DNA of 42,715 nt. Origin: Chryseobacterium gleum (GTDB lineage: Bacteria; Bacteroidota; Bacteroidia; Flavobacteriales_D; UBA2798). Each line of letters starts with the position of its first letter. Within the stretch, counting starts at the first letter, position 1. A model generated the notes under the pieces. The model searched no databases, was not told the DNA's origin, and was given only the letters and a program-made list of their open reading frames with translations. Position numbers and translations under genes: made by a program. The stretch lies in assembly GCA_945865695.1 (NCBI GenBank), contig CAMBFX010000007.1:1-42715 (forward strand). The letters run 5' to 3'. Shown piece by piece: positions 7,437 through 18,378 of the stretch.

Positions 7437-10400
7437 TTATCTTAAAATGGTTAATGGTCCAGTGTAAGCGTCAGGGAATAATGGATTATTTAAATTAATC
7501 ACATAGTAGTAAGTTCCAATTGGCACTTCTTTGTCTTCGTATTTTCCATCCCAAGGAATTTGATATCCCACAGAGATAAATAATAATTGTCCCCAACGAT
7601 TATAAACTTCTACTTGACATTCTGGGAAGTATTCAATGAAATCGATTTCCCAAACATCATTTGGTCCATCACCATTAGGAGAAAAACCATTAGGAATGAA
7701 AATAGGAGAAAGAACTTCTACAACGACCGTATCTGTATCAACGCATCCATTGGCGTCGGAAACAGTCACAATAAAAGTAGTTGTGGTATCAATCGCCGCG
7801 GTTGGGTTGGCACTAGTACTATCATTTAAATCTACACCAGGACTCCAAATAAGAGATGTTCCCGCAGTTCCGGTTGGATTTCCTCCAAAAGAAATTGGAA
7901 TTCCGAAAGCGGTAAAAACATCTTCTCCTGCATCCGCATTGGGTGGAGTAAAAATACCAATGATAATGGTATCTCTTCCTATGCATAATCCATTAGCAGC
8001 AACTAAAACTAAAGTGGTTGTGCCAGGAGTTGGATTAAACGTATAGGATGGTGATGTGGATAAAGAATTACCAGCTAAATCAAACCATTCATAAGTAACG
8101 CCACCATTTCCGTTAACGGTGAAAGTATTTAAGTTTCCACAAATAGTTGTATCGTTTCCTGCATCAGCATTTACAATAATTAATGCATTAACAAAAGCTG
8201 AATCTGTAAATGAACATCCATTGGCATCTGTTGTGGTGAGGTAATACATTCCTGTAAAAATATTAGTTAAGTCCTCACTGATTGAAGTAAAATTATTCGG
8301 GCCTGTCCATGAATAAGTGTATCCACCGGCTCCACCTGCTGCAGTTACATCAATTGCCCCATCTGCAACTGTAGAACAAGATGCATCTGTAATTACAAAC
8401 GCCATGGTTACTTCTGTTGGCTCATTGATGGTTCCTGCTTGAGTATCTGCACATCCATTTGCATCTGTTACGATTACATTATAGGTTCCTGCACATAGAG
8501 AATTAATATCTGAAGTAGTTGAAGAAGCTGGATCATCCCATTGATAAGTGAATGGTAAAGTTCCATTTATAACAATTGCTTCTAACTGTCCATCACAAGA
8601 TGCGAAACAAGAATTATCTTGGAGGAATGGTAAACTGAACTGTAATGAATCAGGTTGATCAATGGTGAAATTAGTAGCCGTTAAACATCCTGTTGCTTGA
8701 TCTAAAATTTGTACGATATAATCGCCTTCACATAATGTATTAACGGATGGGCCAGCTAATCCTAAATTAGTTCCATTATCATCCATCCATGTTTCTACAA
8801 ATGGCCCCGTTCCTCCAACTGTAAATACCGTTGCAATTCCATCACAACTTCCGTTACAATTTGCATCTGTAGTGATTGTACTTATTTGCGGAGCATTTTT
8901 TCCATTCACAGAATAGGTGAAGCTATCCGAACATCCGTTTCCATCATTTACAGTTACAGAATAAATTCCTTCACATAAATTTGAAACGGTTTGTGTGGTG
9001 ACGCTTCCAGCAGCAGCATTCCATTGAAAACTGAATGGGCCATTTCCTCCTGAAGCAAATATTTGCAAGCCTCCATTACATACTCCACAATCGGCAGGAG
9101 TAATATTTGTGCTGTCTATAATTTGTGCGGCATCATTAATAGTAATTTCACTTACACGAATACAATCATTGGCATCTGTAATTTCACAGAAATAACTTCC
9201 AGGGCAAAGATTAGAAACAGTATTTGATGTTGATGCATCATGTAACCAGAAAAATGTATAAGGAGCAGTTCCACCAATTGGAGTAACATCAGCTGTTCCA
9301 TCGCATACTCCAAAACAAGAGGCATCCGTTGAAATAATAGTTTCACCAGTTGGTCCAGTTGGATTACTAACGGCAAAATTGATGGTTTGCTCACAACCTA
9401 ATCCATCTGTTACTTGTGCACCATATGCACCCGCGCATAGATTAGTTGAGGATAATCCACTATCTCCGTTTGTCCAAAGTATGGAATAAAATCCGGCTCC
9501 ACCAGTAGGTGTAATAGTTGATGCGCCATCACAAGCTCCGCATGTTGCATCTGTCACAACAAATGTTGCATCTATAACATCGTTTTCATTTAGTGTTGCA
9601 TTTGCGAAGGAAAGACAACCTACAGCATCTGTTACTTGTAAAGTATAGTTTCCTGCACAAACATTTGAAAGATCTTCGGTTGTTTGTCCACCTGCAAACC
9701 ATGAGTAAGTATAACCACCAGTTCCACCAGTAATTTCCATATTAATTGCACCATTGCAATCACCATTACAAACAGGTTGTATAGTAGCAAAAAGTGTTGC
9801 TGTTGGACCATTAAAATTACTTATGGTAGCCGTTAAAATTGTTTCACATCCACTAGCATCTGTAATTTCTACATTGTATAATCCAGCACCTAATCCTGTT
9901 GCTCCTTGTGTTGATTGTCCAATTGGAACTAAAGCTGCATCTAACCACTCAAAGCTGTAATTTGGTGTTCCTCCAGTAGGAATTGCGTTTGCACTTCCAT
10001 TAATAACATTACAAGTTGCATCAAAATCATCTACGGTTCCACTCAATGCAGTAGGTTCATTCATGTTTACGTTCAATGAACTTTGACAATTATTTCCATC
10101 GATTACTACTATATCATAAGATCCACCACATAGATTAGTAAATAAATTTCCTGCTTGAAAATTTGCTCCATTATCAATACTGAATTGATAAGTTCCATCA
10201 CCACCTGCCGCATTTATAGTAATCGTTCCATCACAAAAAGAATTACAGGTAACATCAGTTGAAGACACAGAAATGACAATGTCAGGATTTTCATTGATTG
10301 TTACAGGCGTTGGCACAGTTGTGCAGAAATTAGCATCTGTTACCATCACATTGTAATTTCCAGCACAAAGAGAAGTAGCGATTAAAGAAGTTTGCAGTGC

Positions 10401-13400
10401 AGGATCATCCCACTGAATAGTATATGGAGCATTTCCACCAGCCAGTATTACCGTTGCATCTCCATTACAGTTTCCAAAACAATTTACATCATTAGAAGAA
10501 ACGGAAGCAGTTAATGCAATTGGTTCATTAACGAATACAGCTAAAATTAAATTACATCCATTGGCATCTGTTATAGATGCATTATAATTACCCGCGCAAA
10601 GATTAATAGCTGCCTGAGTACTTTGCGTAGCTCCATCATCCCAAGTAAATGAATAAGGTAAAACACCATCATTAACCGTTAGGGTTGCTGTTGCATTACA
10701 ATCACCATTACATTGTGCATCGGTAGAAACTACAGAAGCTGTTATAGCTATTGGTTGATTGATAAAATAGGTTTCTGTAATTGTACATCCACCAGAAGTG
10801 ATTTGCACATCAACATTTCCACCGCAGAGACTTGCTGCTGATTGCGTAGTTTGTGCTCCTGGATCTGTCCATAAAAATGTGAATACACCGTTTCCACCCG
10901 AAGGAGTTAATACAACACTACCATCACACACGCCACCACATGCAGCATCAGTAACAATTCCATTTCCTTCAATTTCTAATGGTTCATTAATGGTGGTATT
11001 TTCAATAGTAATACACCCGCTTGCATTGGTTACTTCAACGAAATAATCATCAGCGCATAAATTGGATAAATTAGAACTAAAAATTCCTATTGATGTACCT
11101 GTTCCGTCAAACCATTCCAATGTACAAGGACCATCAACACACGCGGTATTTGCAATAGCAGCGCCATCACAAACATCAAAACACGAAGCATCTGTTGGAA
11201 TAATGGTGACTAATTCAGCATTATTATCAGAAATGGAAACACCTACTGTTTCTGTACATCCCGCTGCATCGGTTATATCTACAGCGAAAACGCCAGCACA
11301 TAGATTAGAAATATTTTGTGATGTTCCTCCACCCGCAGCTGCATCCCATTGGTAAGTATATCCAGGAACTCCTCCTGCAGGAGTAACCAATGCAGACCCA
11401 ATACAAGAACCGCAAGTTGAATTTGCAAAAGTGAACGTTGAAGTTATTTCTATTGAAGGATCAATGGTAATTGTTTCACTCGTATTACAGCCATTTGCAT
11501 CGGTAATATCCACATCATAAGTTCCAGCACAAAGATTACTAATTGTATTTGTAGATGATCCATCTGACCATACAACAGTATACGGTAATGTTCCACCAGA
11601 AGGATTTACAGTGGCAGAACCATCGCAAAGTTCAAAACAGGTTTCATCTGTAAATGTTGAATTAGAAGTAATACCAATTGGCGCAGTAAGAATTGCGCTA
11701 CCGGATTGTACGCAACCATTAGCATCTGTTACATCAATATTAAAAGTGCCTGCGCAAAGATTAGAAGCTAAAGAAGTAGTTTGCGAAGAAGGATCATCCC
11801 ATAAAATACTATACGGTGTTGTTCCTCCTACTACGGTTGCATCTGCATTTCCATTACATAATCCACTACAATCTGGATTTGTTCCAATGACTGATACTGT
11901 TAATGCTATTGGTTCGGCAATCGTAATACTAAATGGTGTGGAATTGCAACCGTTGATATCTGTTGCAACTACATGGTATGTTCCATCACAAAGGTTAGTT
12001 GCGATTGCGCTGGTTTGTGTAAGTGGATCATCCCATAAAAATGTAAATGGAGACGAACCACCTGCAATGGCAAGTGTGGTTGTTCCATTGCAATTTCCAA
12101 AACAATCTATTGCAGTGGAAGAAATATTTCCTGTGATAGCTTGTGGTTCATTGATAGTAACTGTTATTGGTCCGAACGTACATCCAGATGCATCTACTAC
12201 AGTTAAATTATACGTTCCTGCGCATAATCCTGAAGCTATTTGTGTTGTTTGTGCAGCTAGGTCATCCCATTGGTAAGTATAAGGTGCTAATCCTCCAGTT
12301 GGGAAAGCAGTAGCCGTTCCATCACAAAAAGCGTTACAGCTTGCATCTGAAAAAGCAGTGGTCACATCTAAAATAAAGGGATCATTTACAATAACGCTTC
12401 CAACACCAGTACATCCATTTCCATCTGTTACAGTTACAGAATATATTCCAGCACATAAATTTACTGCTGCAGGATTAGTTTGTGAAGCTGGATCATTCCA
12501 TAACCAAGTATAACTTCCATTGCCACCAGTTGGAACAGACGAACCTGTTCCATTGCAATTTCCATTACAAATTACATCTGTTGCTGTTGCGTTAACTTGA
12601 ATATCTTGTGGTTCATTTACATCAATTACTGCAGCAGAAATACATCCTGCTCCATTGGTAACGGTTACACCATAAGATCCAGCACAAAGACCTGTAGCCG
12701 TATTTATTGTTTGCGCTCCTGAATCATTCCAAACTAATGCACATGCTGGTGTTCCACAATTAAAATTTACGGTGGTCGTTCCATCGCAAACACCTTCACA
12801 ACTTGAATCTGTAGCAGAAATATTTAATGTTTCACCATTAGGATTACTTACTGCGGCTGAAAAAGTTTGTGTACAACCATTGTCATCAGTAATTGTTGCT
12901 TGATAAACACCTCCACATAAGGCGTTAGCTGTTGCTGTTATTTGACTTGCTGCTGCAACATCCCATAAAATATCTAGTGTACCTGTTCCACCAGATGGCG
13001 TAACGGTTGCTGTTCCATCGCATATACCACATTGTGCGTTTGTGCCAGAAGTAACTGCAGTAATATCTATCGCAGAAATAATTGTTCCGGACGCGGAAGC
13101 AGTACATCCATTTGCATCTGTTACATCAATTGTATAAGTTCCTCCGCAAAGTGAAGTGGCAATGTCTGTAGTTTGAATATTTGGATCATCCCATTGCGAA
13201 GTGGTGATTCCCGTACCACCAACAATGACTGCTGTAGCAGTTCCATCACAAACTCCAAAACAAGATTCATCGGTTGCAGTTACAGCAACAGTTAAAGTAG
13301 TTGGTTCGTTCACTATACTATTTTGTGGAGCTAATGAACATCCGTTTGCATCAGTAACAGTTACATTATAAGATCCTGCGCACAATGAGATTGCCGTTTG

Positions 13401-16400
13401 AGTAGTTTGTGCTAAAGGGTCATTCCATAAAAATGAATATGCACCTGTTCCACCAATGGCGGTAACTGTTGCTGTTCCATCACAAACACCACCACAAGTC
13501 GCATCGGTAGAAGTAATCGTATTTAATGAAATTGCAATCGGCTCAGTAACATCTGCAGAGAAAGGTAAGGAGTTACAGCCATTAGCATCTGTAATAATTA
13601 CATCATAAGTTCCTGCGCAGAGATTGGATGCTACTGGAGCAGTTTGTGCAGCCCCGTCATTCCATAGGTATGTATAGGGAAAAGTTCCACCAGCACCTAC
13701 AATTGAAACGGAACCGTTACAATCTCCAAAACATAAAACTGTTCCATCAGTTGTGTTTGCTGAAATTTGTAATGGTTCAGCAATACTGAAAGGCAATGGT
13801 GGCAGAGTACAACCAGCTGCATCTGTAATTCCTACAGTATAATTACCATCACATAAATTTATTTCTGTGTCTGTTGTATTTGCAGATGATGACCAAACAA
13901 AGCTATACGGAGCAGCCCCGCCTACAATGGAATAAAAGGCGGTTCCGTTACAAACACCAAAACAAGTTGCATCGGTAGTGACTAAGTTTCCGATTAATTG
14001 AGCAGGTTCTGCAATAGTAACTGTATTTGATGTAAATGAACAACCATTTGCATCCGTCACTATTAATTCATAATCTCCTTCGCAAAGTGATGATGCATTT
14101 TGACTAATTTGACCTGTAGCAATGCCCGTAGATGCATTGAACCATTGAAACGAATAAGGTGCAGTTCCTCCAACGATCACTGAGGTTATTGATCCATCAC
14201 AAACACCAAAGCAAGAAGCGTTCGTACCGGTTAAAGTAATTGTTACTTCAGTTGGATCATTTAAATTTTCAATTAAAGGAGCTGAAGAACATCCGATAGC
14301 TTCAGTGATTACAACAAAATAATCTCCTTCACAAAGTCCTGTTGCATCTTCAGTGGATTGCCCAATTGGTAAACCAGTTGATTGATCAAACCAAGCAAAA
14401 GTGTAAGGAAGATTCCCTCCATTTGGAGTAAGGTTAATAGAGCCATCACAAGTGCCAAAACAAGAAGGGTCGGTTGGGACTAGTGTTCCAGTAACAACTA
14501 TTACTTGATTTAAAACTGACGTATCGCTAATAGCTGAACAACCGCTTGCGTCAGTAACAACTGCATAATAATTTCCTGCACAAAGGTTTATTGCTGGATC
14601 TGAATTTTGTCCTATTGAAGTTCCAGAAGTAGCATCAAACCATGTGATAGTTAATGGTGCTGTTCCGTTGATAATTGTTAAATCTACAGATCCATCACAA
14701 ACAGCTCCGCAAGATGCAGCAGTTGGAATAGTAGTTGCTATCATTCCTGGAGGATCAGTTAATGCATATTGAAAAATTTCAAAACATCCGTTAGCATCTG
14801 TAACGGTTACTTCATAATCTCCGGCGCATAAATTTTGAATCGTATTTGTAATGGTTCCTAACGGTAAACCTGTAACTAAATCAACCCAAACAAATGAGTA
14901 TGGAGGTGTTGCTCCAGTTGGATTTGCAGAAGCAGTTCCATCGCAGGCGTTTAAACAAGTAGGATCTGCAAAATTTGGAGCTAAAACTAATTGAGTCGGA
15001 TTAGTAATGTTGAATTGATGGGTAGTGTCGCAACCATTTTGGTCGGTGATGGTAAGCGTGTAATTTTGAACGCATAAATTATTTTCTGTAGTAGTGGTAT
15101 TTGCACTAGAGGACCATGAAAGGTTATAAATTCCCCCTTGACCAGTAATGTTTGAAACAGTTGCAGAACCATCACATACTCCAAAACAAGTGGGGTCCGT
15201 TACTGCTAAATCAAAAGTAAAAGCAGTATTTTCATTAATTGTAAATGGAGCAATATTAAATATACAACCATTCGCATCAGTAATATCAACTGTATAATTC
15301 CCAGCACATAAATTTAATTCCGTATCAGTTGTATTTGCAGAGGAGGACCAGGAATAAGTGAAAGGTGCAGTGCCACCAATAATAGTAACAATAGCTGTTC
15401 CATCACACGAGTTATTACAAGATACCTCCGTTGTAGCTACCGTTCCACTAAGAGCAATTGGTTCTAGTACAATTACATTCGGTGAAGCTATAGTACAGCC
15501 ATTCGCATCTGTAATGTCAGCATGATAGGTTCCTGCACATAAATTTGTTGCTGGATCAGTGCTTTGACCAATAGGATTTCCTAATAAATCTTCCCAAACA
15601 ATACTATATGGGAGTGTTCCTCCACCAAGGGTAAGGTTAGCTGTGCCATCACATACTCCAAAACATGACATATCAGTATGAGTAATGGTAGCTGTTAAAG
15701 CATTCGGTTGATTAATTGTTAAATCGCTTGATTGTAAAGTACAGTTATTGGCATCCGTAGCAATGGCATAATAATCTCCTGGACAAAGAGCAGTTGCAGT
15801 ATTACCAGTTTGACCAATAGGATTATTCGTTGTAGCATTAAACCATGCTATGTTGTAAGGGGAAGTTCCTCCTGTAACATCAAATGTGGTTGTACCATTA
15901 CAAGCATTGAAACAATTTACATTAGTTGAGGTTTCAAGCAATGTTGTTAATGCTGTTGGTTCAATAATCGAAAACTGAATCGTATCGATACATCCGTTTT
16001 GATCAGTTACTCGGCAAAAATAATTCCCATCACATAAACTAGCGATAGAAATCCCTACCCCAATTGAAGTATTGGGCATTTGAAACCATTGAAAGGTATA
16101 TCCACCTGTTCCTCCAATGGCAGAGGCAGACGCTGATCCGGTACATGCTGTATTACAAAGTACATCGACTGTATTCACTGTAAGAATTAATTCTGCAGGT
16201 TCAGTAATGGAAACAACACTTGAATTTTCAATACAACCATTATCATCCGTTACTTCTACAAAATAGTTTCCTGCACATACTCCATTTTCATTGGCTGAAG
16301 TTAAACCAGCCATTGGTATGCCTGTAGCAGCATTAAACCATTGGTAGTCATGCGTGCCTGTTCCACCAATAGAAACGGCACTTAAAGTACCAGTACAAGC

Positions 16401-18206
16401 AGCAAAACAAAGAATATTGGTGGAAGTTGGAGTGATAGTAATGGCAGGAGGTTGAGTAAGGATAATATTTGCCGATACATCTTGACATCCATTTGCATCT
16501 GTTACCTGAACGAAAAATGTGCCAGCACACATATTCGATGCATCTTCTGATGTTTGTCCAACTACAGGTAAACCGGTGGTAACATCAAACCATTGATAAG
16601 TATATGGCGGTGTACCATTAGCAGTTGAAATATTTATTGCGCCTGAACAAACACCATTACAAATCAAATTTGTTTTACTCACAAAAGTTAAAATAATTTT
16701 TAAGGGCTCTGTGATCGTTATTGATTGATTACCGATGCAGCCATTATTATCAGTAACGATGACGGAATAAGTTCCATCACAAAGATTGACAGTAGAATCT
16801 ACTAATGGTCCTGGACCAACATCGCCATTGCTCCAAACAAAAGTATAAGGAGCTCCATTGCCTCCAGTAGGTGTAGAAGTAATTGTTCCATCACATACTC
16901 CGAAACAGGATGCATCGGTTTTTGATAAATTTGGGACAACTGGAGTAGGAGTTAGAATAAAAAAAGTGGTGTCAAAAACACATCCATTAAAATCTGTAAT
17001 GGCTAAATCATTTTGACCAACACAAAGTAATGTTGCAACTCCAGTTGACTCACCTGTAGACCAAGCAAAGGTATACGGAGAAACACCACCAATAATAAAA
17101 GGAGCAGCTGTTCCATCGCAAACACCATTACAAGAAGGGTCAGTGCTCGTCCAAGAAAAAAGCGTAATTAATTCAGGTTCGGTAACACCAATGTTGGTAT
17201 TGCAAGGAACATGGGTAGGAGCACTTCCTTGACCTAAATCAGTTACAACAACTGAATAAGTTCCTGCGTCTCTACCTGACCAACACTCAGCACCACTTCC
17301 AAACAAACCACTTGGACCGCCTACCCATACTACGTTAAATGGACCAACACCACCTACAATACTTACACAAACAGTAGCATCACTAGCACCATTACAGGTT
17401 ACATTTTCACCATTATAATTTGTAGTTACAGAAGTAGTGATGGTAAATGGTGTTTGTCCTGGTCCAGTACCACAATTTTTTACAGTTTTTGGAGCCCCAA
17501 CGTCATTGGTTAAATAAAATTGCCGGTCAAGAAGAACCGTTTTATTATTTAAGATTAAATGTTGTTGTAGGGCGTTTGAATATTCAACTGATAAATTGGT
17601 TTCAATTATAGAATTGGAGAAATCCACTAAACACAAAGTATTTTCTTCAATGGTAATTTTATTCGCAGAAATTATTTTACCAGAAGTTGTAAAATTACCA
17701 GAGATGAATTGCAAGGATTTATCTTGTAAATTTAAATCTGTCAATAATGAATAATTACCCGTGTTATTAAAAATCACATCAGCATTGAAAAAACTTTTGG
17801 TAGAAATTGTGTGGGAAGAATTACCTGTGAAAGTAAAGGTTCCAGCAATTAAGTTTCTGAAATTGGATTGTACATTCCAGTTACCTTTAATTTCAAAATC
17901 GATACGATTGTATGATTTTAATTTGAAGTATTGAGAATTTATAACATTAAAATTACGAATTGATTGATTTACTGAAACGGTAATTAGATTATGTCCATTT
18001 GTAGATTGGAAAGAATTCGAATCAAAATAAACATCATCATTGGAAGAAGGAATTCCTGCACCACCATTTCCACCAGAAGAAAATGACCAATGAGAACTTT
18101 CATTCCAATTACCATTACCTCCGACCCAATAGAAATTATTTGCTTGAAGTGAAACAAGCGTCAAACTGAATAAAACGGAAAGGAAAAGTTGTAAATGTTT
18201 TAGCAT
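7437..18206 (-). CDS. Giant SprB-like adhesin, type B-sorted (about 39 repeats)
   Basis: The 3589-residue product has a signal peptide (MLKHLQLFLSVLFSLTLVSLQA) and a strand-rich N-terminal domain (YWVGGNGNWNESSHWSF) to about residue 250. I count about 39 SprB-type repeats of 70-85 residues, each following TDxxCFGVCDGTAxVxxxGGTxPYxxxWxD...NLCAGTYxVxVTDANGC. Two PKD/Ig-like units (NADAGNDTTICG, NADAGEDVFTAFG) precede the C-terminal sorting domain (IPNGFSPNGDGPNDVWEIDFIEYFPECQVEVYNRWGQ). It should be exported by T9SS and displayed on the surface, plausibly in gliding, adhesion or matrix contact. Most repeats have four cysteines, where canonical SprB repeats have about two. The gene sits immediately upstream of its own PorP/SprF. 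Confidence 0.93.
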   Translation of the reverse strand: MLKHLQLFLSVLFSLTLVSLQANNFYWVGGNGNWNESSHWSFSSGGNGGAGIPSSNDDVYFDSNSFQSTNGHNLITVSVNQSIRNFNVINSQYFKLKSYNRIDFEIKGNWNVQSNFRNLIAGTFTFTGNSSHTISTKSFFNADVIFNNTGNYSLLTDLNLQDKSLQFISGNFTTSGKIISANKITIEENTLCLVDFSNSIIETNLSVEYSNALQQHLILNNKTVLLDRQFYLTNDVGAPKTVKNCGTGPGQTPFTITTSVTTNYNGENVTCNGASDATVCVSIVGGVGPFNVVWVGGPSGLFGSGAECWSGRDAGTYSVVVTDLGQGSAPTHVPCNTNIGVTEPELITLFSWTSTDPSCNGVCDGTAAPFIIGGVSPYTFAWSTGESTGVATLLCVGQNDLAITDFNGCVFDTTFFILTPTPVVPNLSKTDASCFGVCDGTITSTPTGGNGAPYTFVWSNGDVGPGPLVDSTVNLCDGTYSVIVTDNNGCIGNQSITITEPLKIILTFVSKTNLICNGVCSGAINISTANGTPPYTYQWFDVTTGLPVVGQTSEDASNMCAGTFFVQVTDANGCQDVSANIILTQPPAITITPTSTNILCFAACTGTLSAVSIGGTGTHDYQWFNAATGIPMAGLTSANENGVCAGNYFVEVTDDNGCIENSSVVSITEPAELILTVNTVDVLCNTACTGSASASAIGGTGGYTFQWFQMPNTSIGVGISIASLCDGNYFCRVTDQNGCIDTIQFSIIEPTALTTLLETSTNVNCFNACNGTTTFDVTGGTSPYNIAWFNATTNNPIGQTGNTATALCPGDYYAIATDANNCTLQSSDLTINQPNALTATITHTDMSCFGVCDGTANLTLGGGTLPYSIVWEDLLGNPIGQSTDPATNLCAGTYHADITDANGCTIASPNVIVLEPIALSGTVATTEVSCNNSCDGTAIVTIIGGTAPFTYSWSSSANTTDTELNLCAGNYTVDITDANGCIFNIAPFTINENTAFTFDLAVTDPTCFGVCDGSATVSNITGQGGIYNLSWSSSANTTTTENNLCVQNYTLTITDQNGCDTTHQFNITNPTQLVLAPNFADPTCLNACDGTASANPTGATPPYSFVWVDLVTGLPLGTITNTIQNLCAGDYEVTVTDANGCFEIFQYALTDPPGMIATTIPTAASCGAVCDGSVDLTIINGTAPLTITWFDATSGTSIGQNSDPAINLCAGNYYAVVTDASGCSAISDTSVLNQVIVVTGTLVPTDPSCFGTCDGSINLTPNGGNLPYTFAWFDQSTGLPIGQSTEDATGLCEGDYFVVITEAIGCSSAPLIENLNDPTEVTITLTGTNASCFGVCDGSITSVIVGGTAPYSFQWFNASTGIATGQISQNASSLCEGDYELIVTDANGCSFTSNTVTIAEPAQLIGNLVTTDATCFGVCNGTAFYSIVGGAAPYSFVWSSSANTTDTEINLCDGNYTVGITDAAGCTLPPLPFSIAEPLQISANTTDGTVLCFGDCNGSVSIVGAGGTFPYTYLWNDGAAQTAPVASNLCAGTYDVIITDANGCNSLPFSADVTEPIAISLNTITSTDATCGGVCDGTATVTAIGGTGAYSFLWNDPLAQTTQTAISLCAGSYNVTVTDANGCSLAPQNSIVNEPTTLTVAVTATDESCFGVCDGTATAVIVGGTGITTSQWDDPNIQTTDIATSLCGGTYTIDVTDANGCTASASGTIISAIDITAVTSGTNAQCGICDGTATVTPSGGTGTLDILWDVAAASQITATANALCGGVYQATITDDNGCTQTFSAAVSNPNGETLNISATDSSCEGVCDGTTTVNFNCGTPACALVWNDSGAQTINTATGLCAGSYGVTVTNGAGCISAAVIDVNEPQDIQVNATATDVICNGNCNGTGSSVPTGGNGSYTWLWNDPASQTNPAAVNLCAGIYSVTVTDGNGCTGVGSVIVNDPFILDVTTAFSDASCNAFCDGTATAFPTGGLAPYTYQWDDLAAQTTQIASGLCAGTYNLTVVDASGCTFGPITVTINEPQAITGNISSTAIDCFGNCNGTTTLAIAGGSSPFTFLWDDPLTQTSAIATNLCDGTYHVVATDINGCNSTPFSITIAEPIALTVSVIGTNPDCSGLCNGNADATVVGGTTPYSILWDDPSSQTTSLASNLCAGTFNIDVTDANGCVQSGSAILTAPIGITSNSTFTDETCFELCDGSATVNPSGGTLPYTVVWSDGSSTNTISNLCAGTYDVDITDANGCNTSETITIDPSIEITSTFTFANSTCGSCIGSALVTPAGGVPGYTYQWDAAAGGGTSQNISNLCAGVFAVDITDAAGCTETVGVSISDNNAELVTIIPTDASCFDVCDGAAIANTACVDGPCTLEWFDGTGTSIGIFSSNLSNLCADDYFVEVTNASGCITIENTTINEPLEIEGNGIVTDAACGGVCDGSVVLTPSGGNGVFTFLWTDPGAQTTQSAASLCGGNVDVQITSGGCTITETYFINQPIAITASVVSTDAQCNGDCNATATLTVNDGVLPYSFTWDDGATQSTQAAINLCAGNYNASITDANGCNLILAVFVNEPIALTASVSSNDVNCFGNCNGDATVILAGGNAPYTIQWDDPALQTSLIATSLCAGNYNVMVTDANFCTTVPTPVTINENPDIVISVSSTDVTCNSFCDGTITINAAGGDGTYQFSIDNGANFQAGNLFTNLCGGSYDIVVIDGNNCQSSLNVNMNEPTALSGTVDDFDATCNVINGSANAIPTGGTPNYSFEWLDAALVPIGQSTQGATGLGAGLYNVEITDASGCETILTATISNFNGPTATLFATIQPVCNGDCNGAINMEITGGTGGYTYSWFAGGQTTEDLSNVCAGNYTLQVTDAVGCLSFANATLNENDVIDATFVVTDATCGACDGASTITPTGGAGFYSILWTNGDSGLSSTNLCAGAYGAQVTDGLGCEQTINFAVSNPTGPTGETIISTDASCFGVCDGTADVTPIGGTAPYTFFWLHDASTSNTVSNLCPGSYFCEITDANDCIRVSEITINDAAQIIDSTNITPADCGVCNGGLQIFASGGNGPFSFQWNAAAGSVTTQTVSNLCEGIYSVTVNDGNGCSDSFTYSVNGKNAPQISTITTDANCNGSCDGIATVFTVGGTGPFVETWMDDNGTNLGLAGPSVNTLCEGDYIVQILDQATGCLTATNFTIDQPDSLQFSLPFLQDNSCFASCDGQLEAIVINGTLPFTYQWDDPASSTTSDINSLCAGTYNVIVTDANGCADTQAGTINEPTEVTMAFVITDASCSTVADGAIDVTAAGGAGGYTYSWTGPNNFTSISEDLTNIFTGMYYLTTTDANGCSFTDSAFVNALIIVNADAGNDTTICGNLNTFTVNGNGGVTYEWFDLAGNSLSTSPSYTFNPTPGTTTLVLVAANGLCIGRDTIIIGIFTPPNADAGEDVFTAFGIPISFGGNPTGTAGTSLIWSPGVDLNDSTSANPTAAIDTTTTFIVTVSDANGCVDTDTVVVEVLSPIFIPNGFSPNGDGPNDVWEIDFIEYFPECQVEVYNRWGQLLFISVGYQIPWDGKYEDKEVPIGTYYYVINLNNPLFPDAYTGPLTILR

Positions 18207-18378
18207 TGTCGAGTTGTACGATTATTAATCTTAAAATTCCGTAATTCGAATTTAGTGATAATTTTTAAATTAGGTCTTTTTTTAGAAGATGAAAGATGTT
18301 TTGATGGAGTTACCTATTGTGACAAAATCGGATTAAAATGGCTTAAGGGATGAATAAAATTAAAAAATCAACCATCAA

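Noticed and set aside
11611-12276. 221-residue plus-strand ORF inside the SprB-like gene, plus similar smaller ones
   Set aside because: It mirrors the repeat periodicity of the sense gene and has no independent features; shadows of the long minus-strand frame.
7437-18206. CRISPR-like appearance of regularly spaced repeats
   Set aside because: Period is about 210-255 bases, repeats are degenerate and fully in frame; they are protein repeats.
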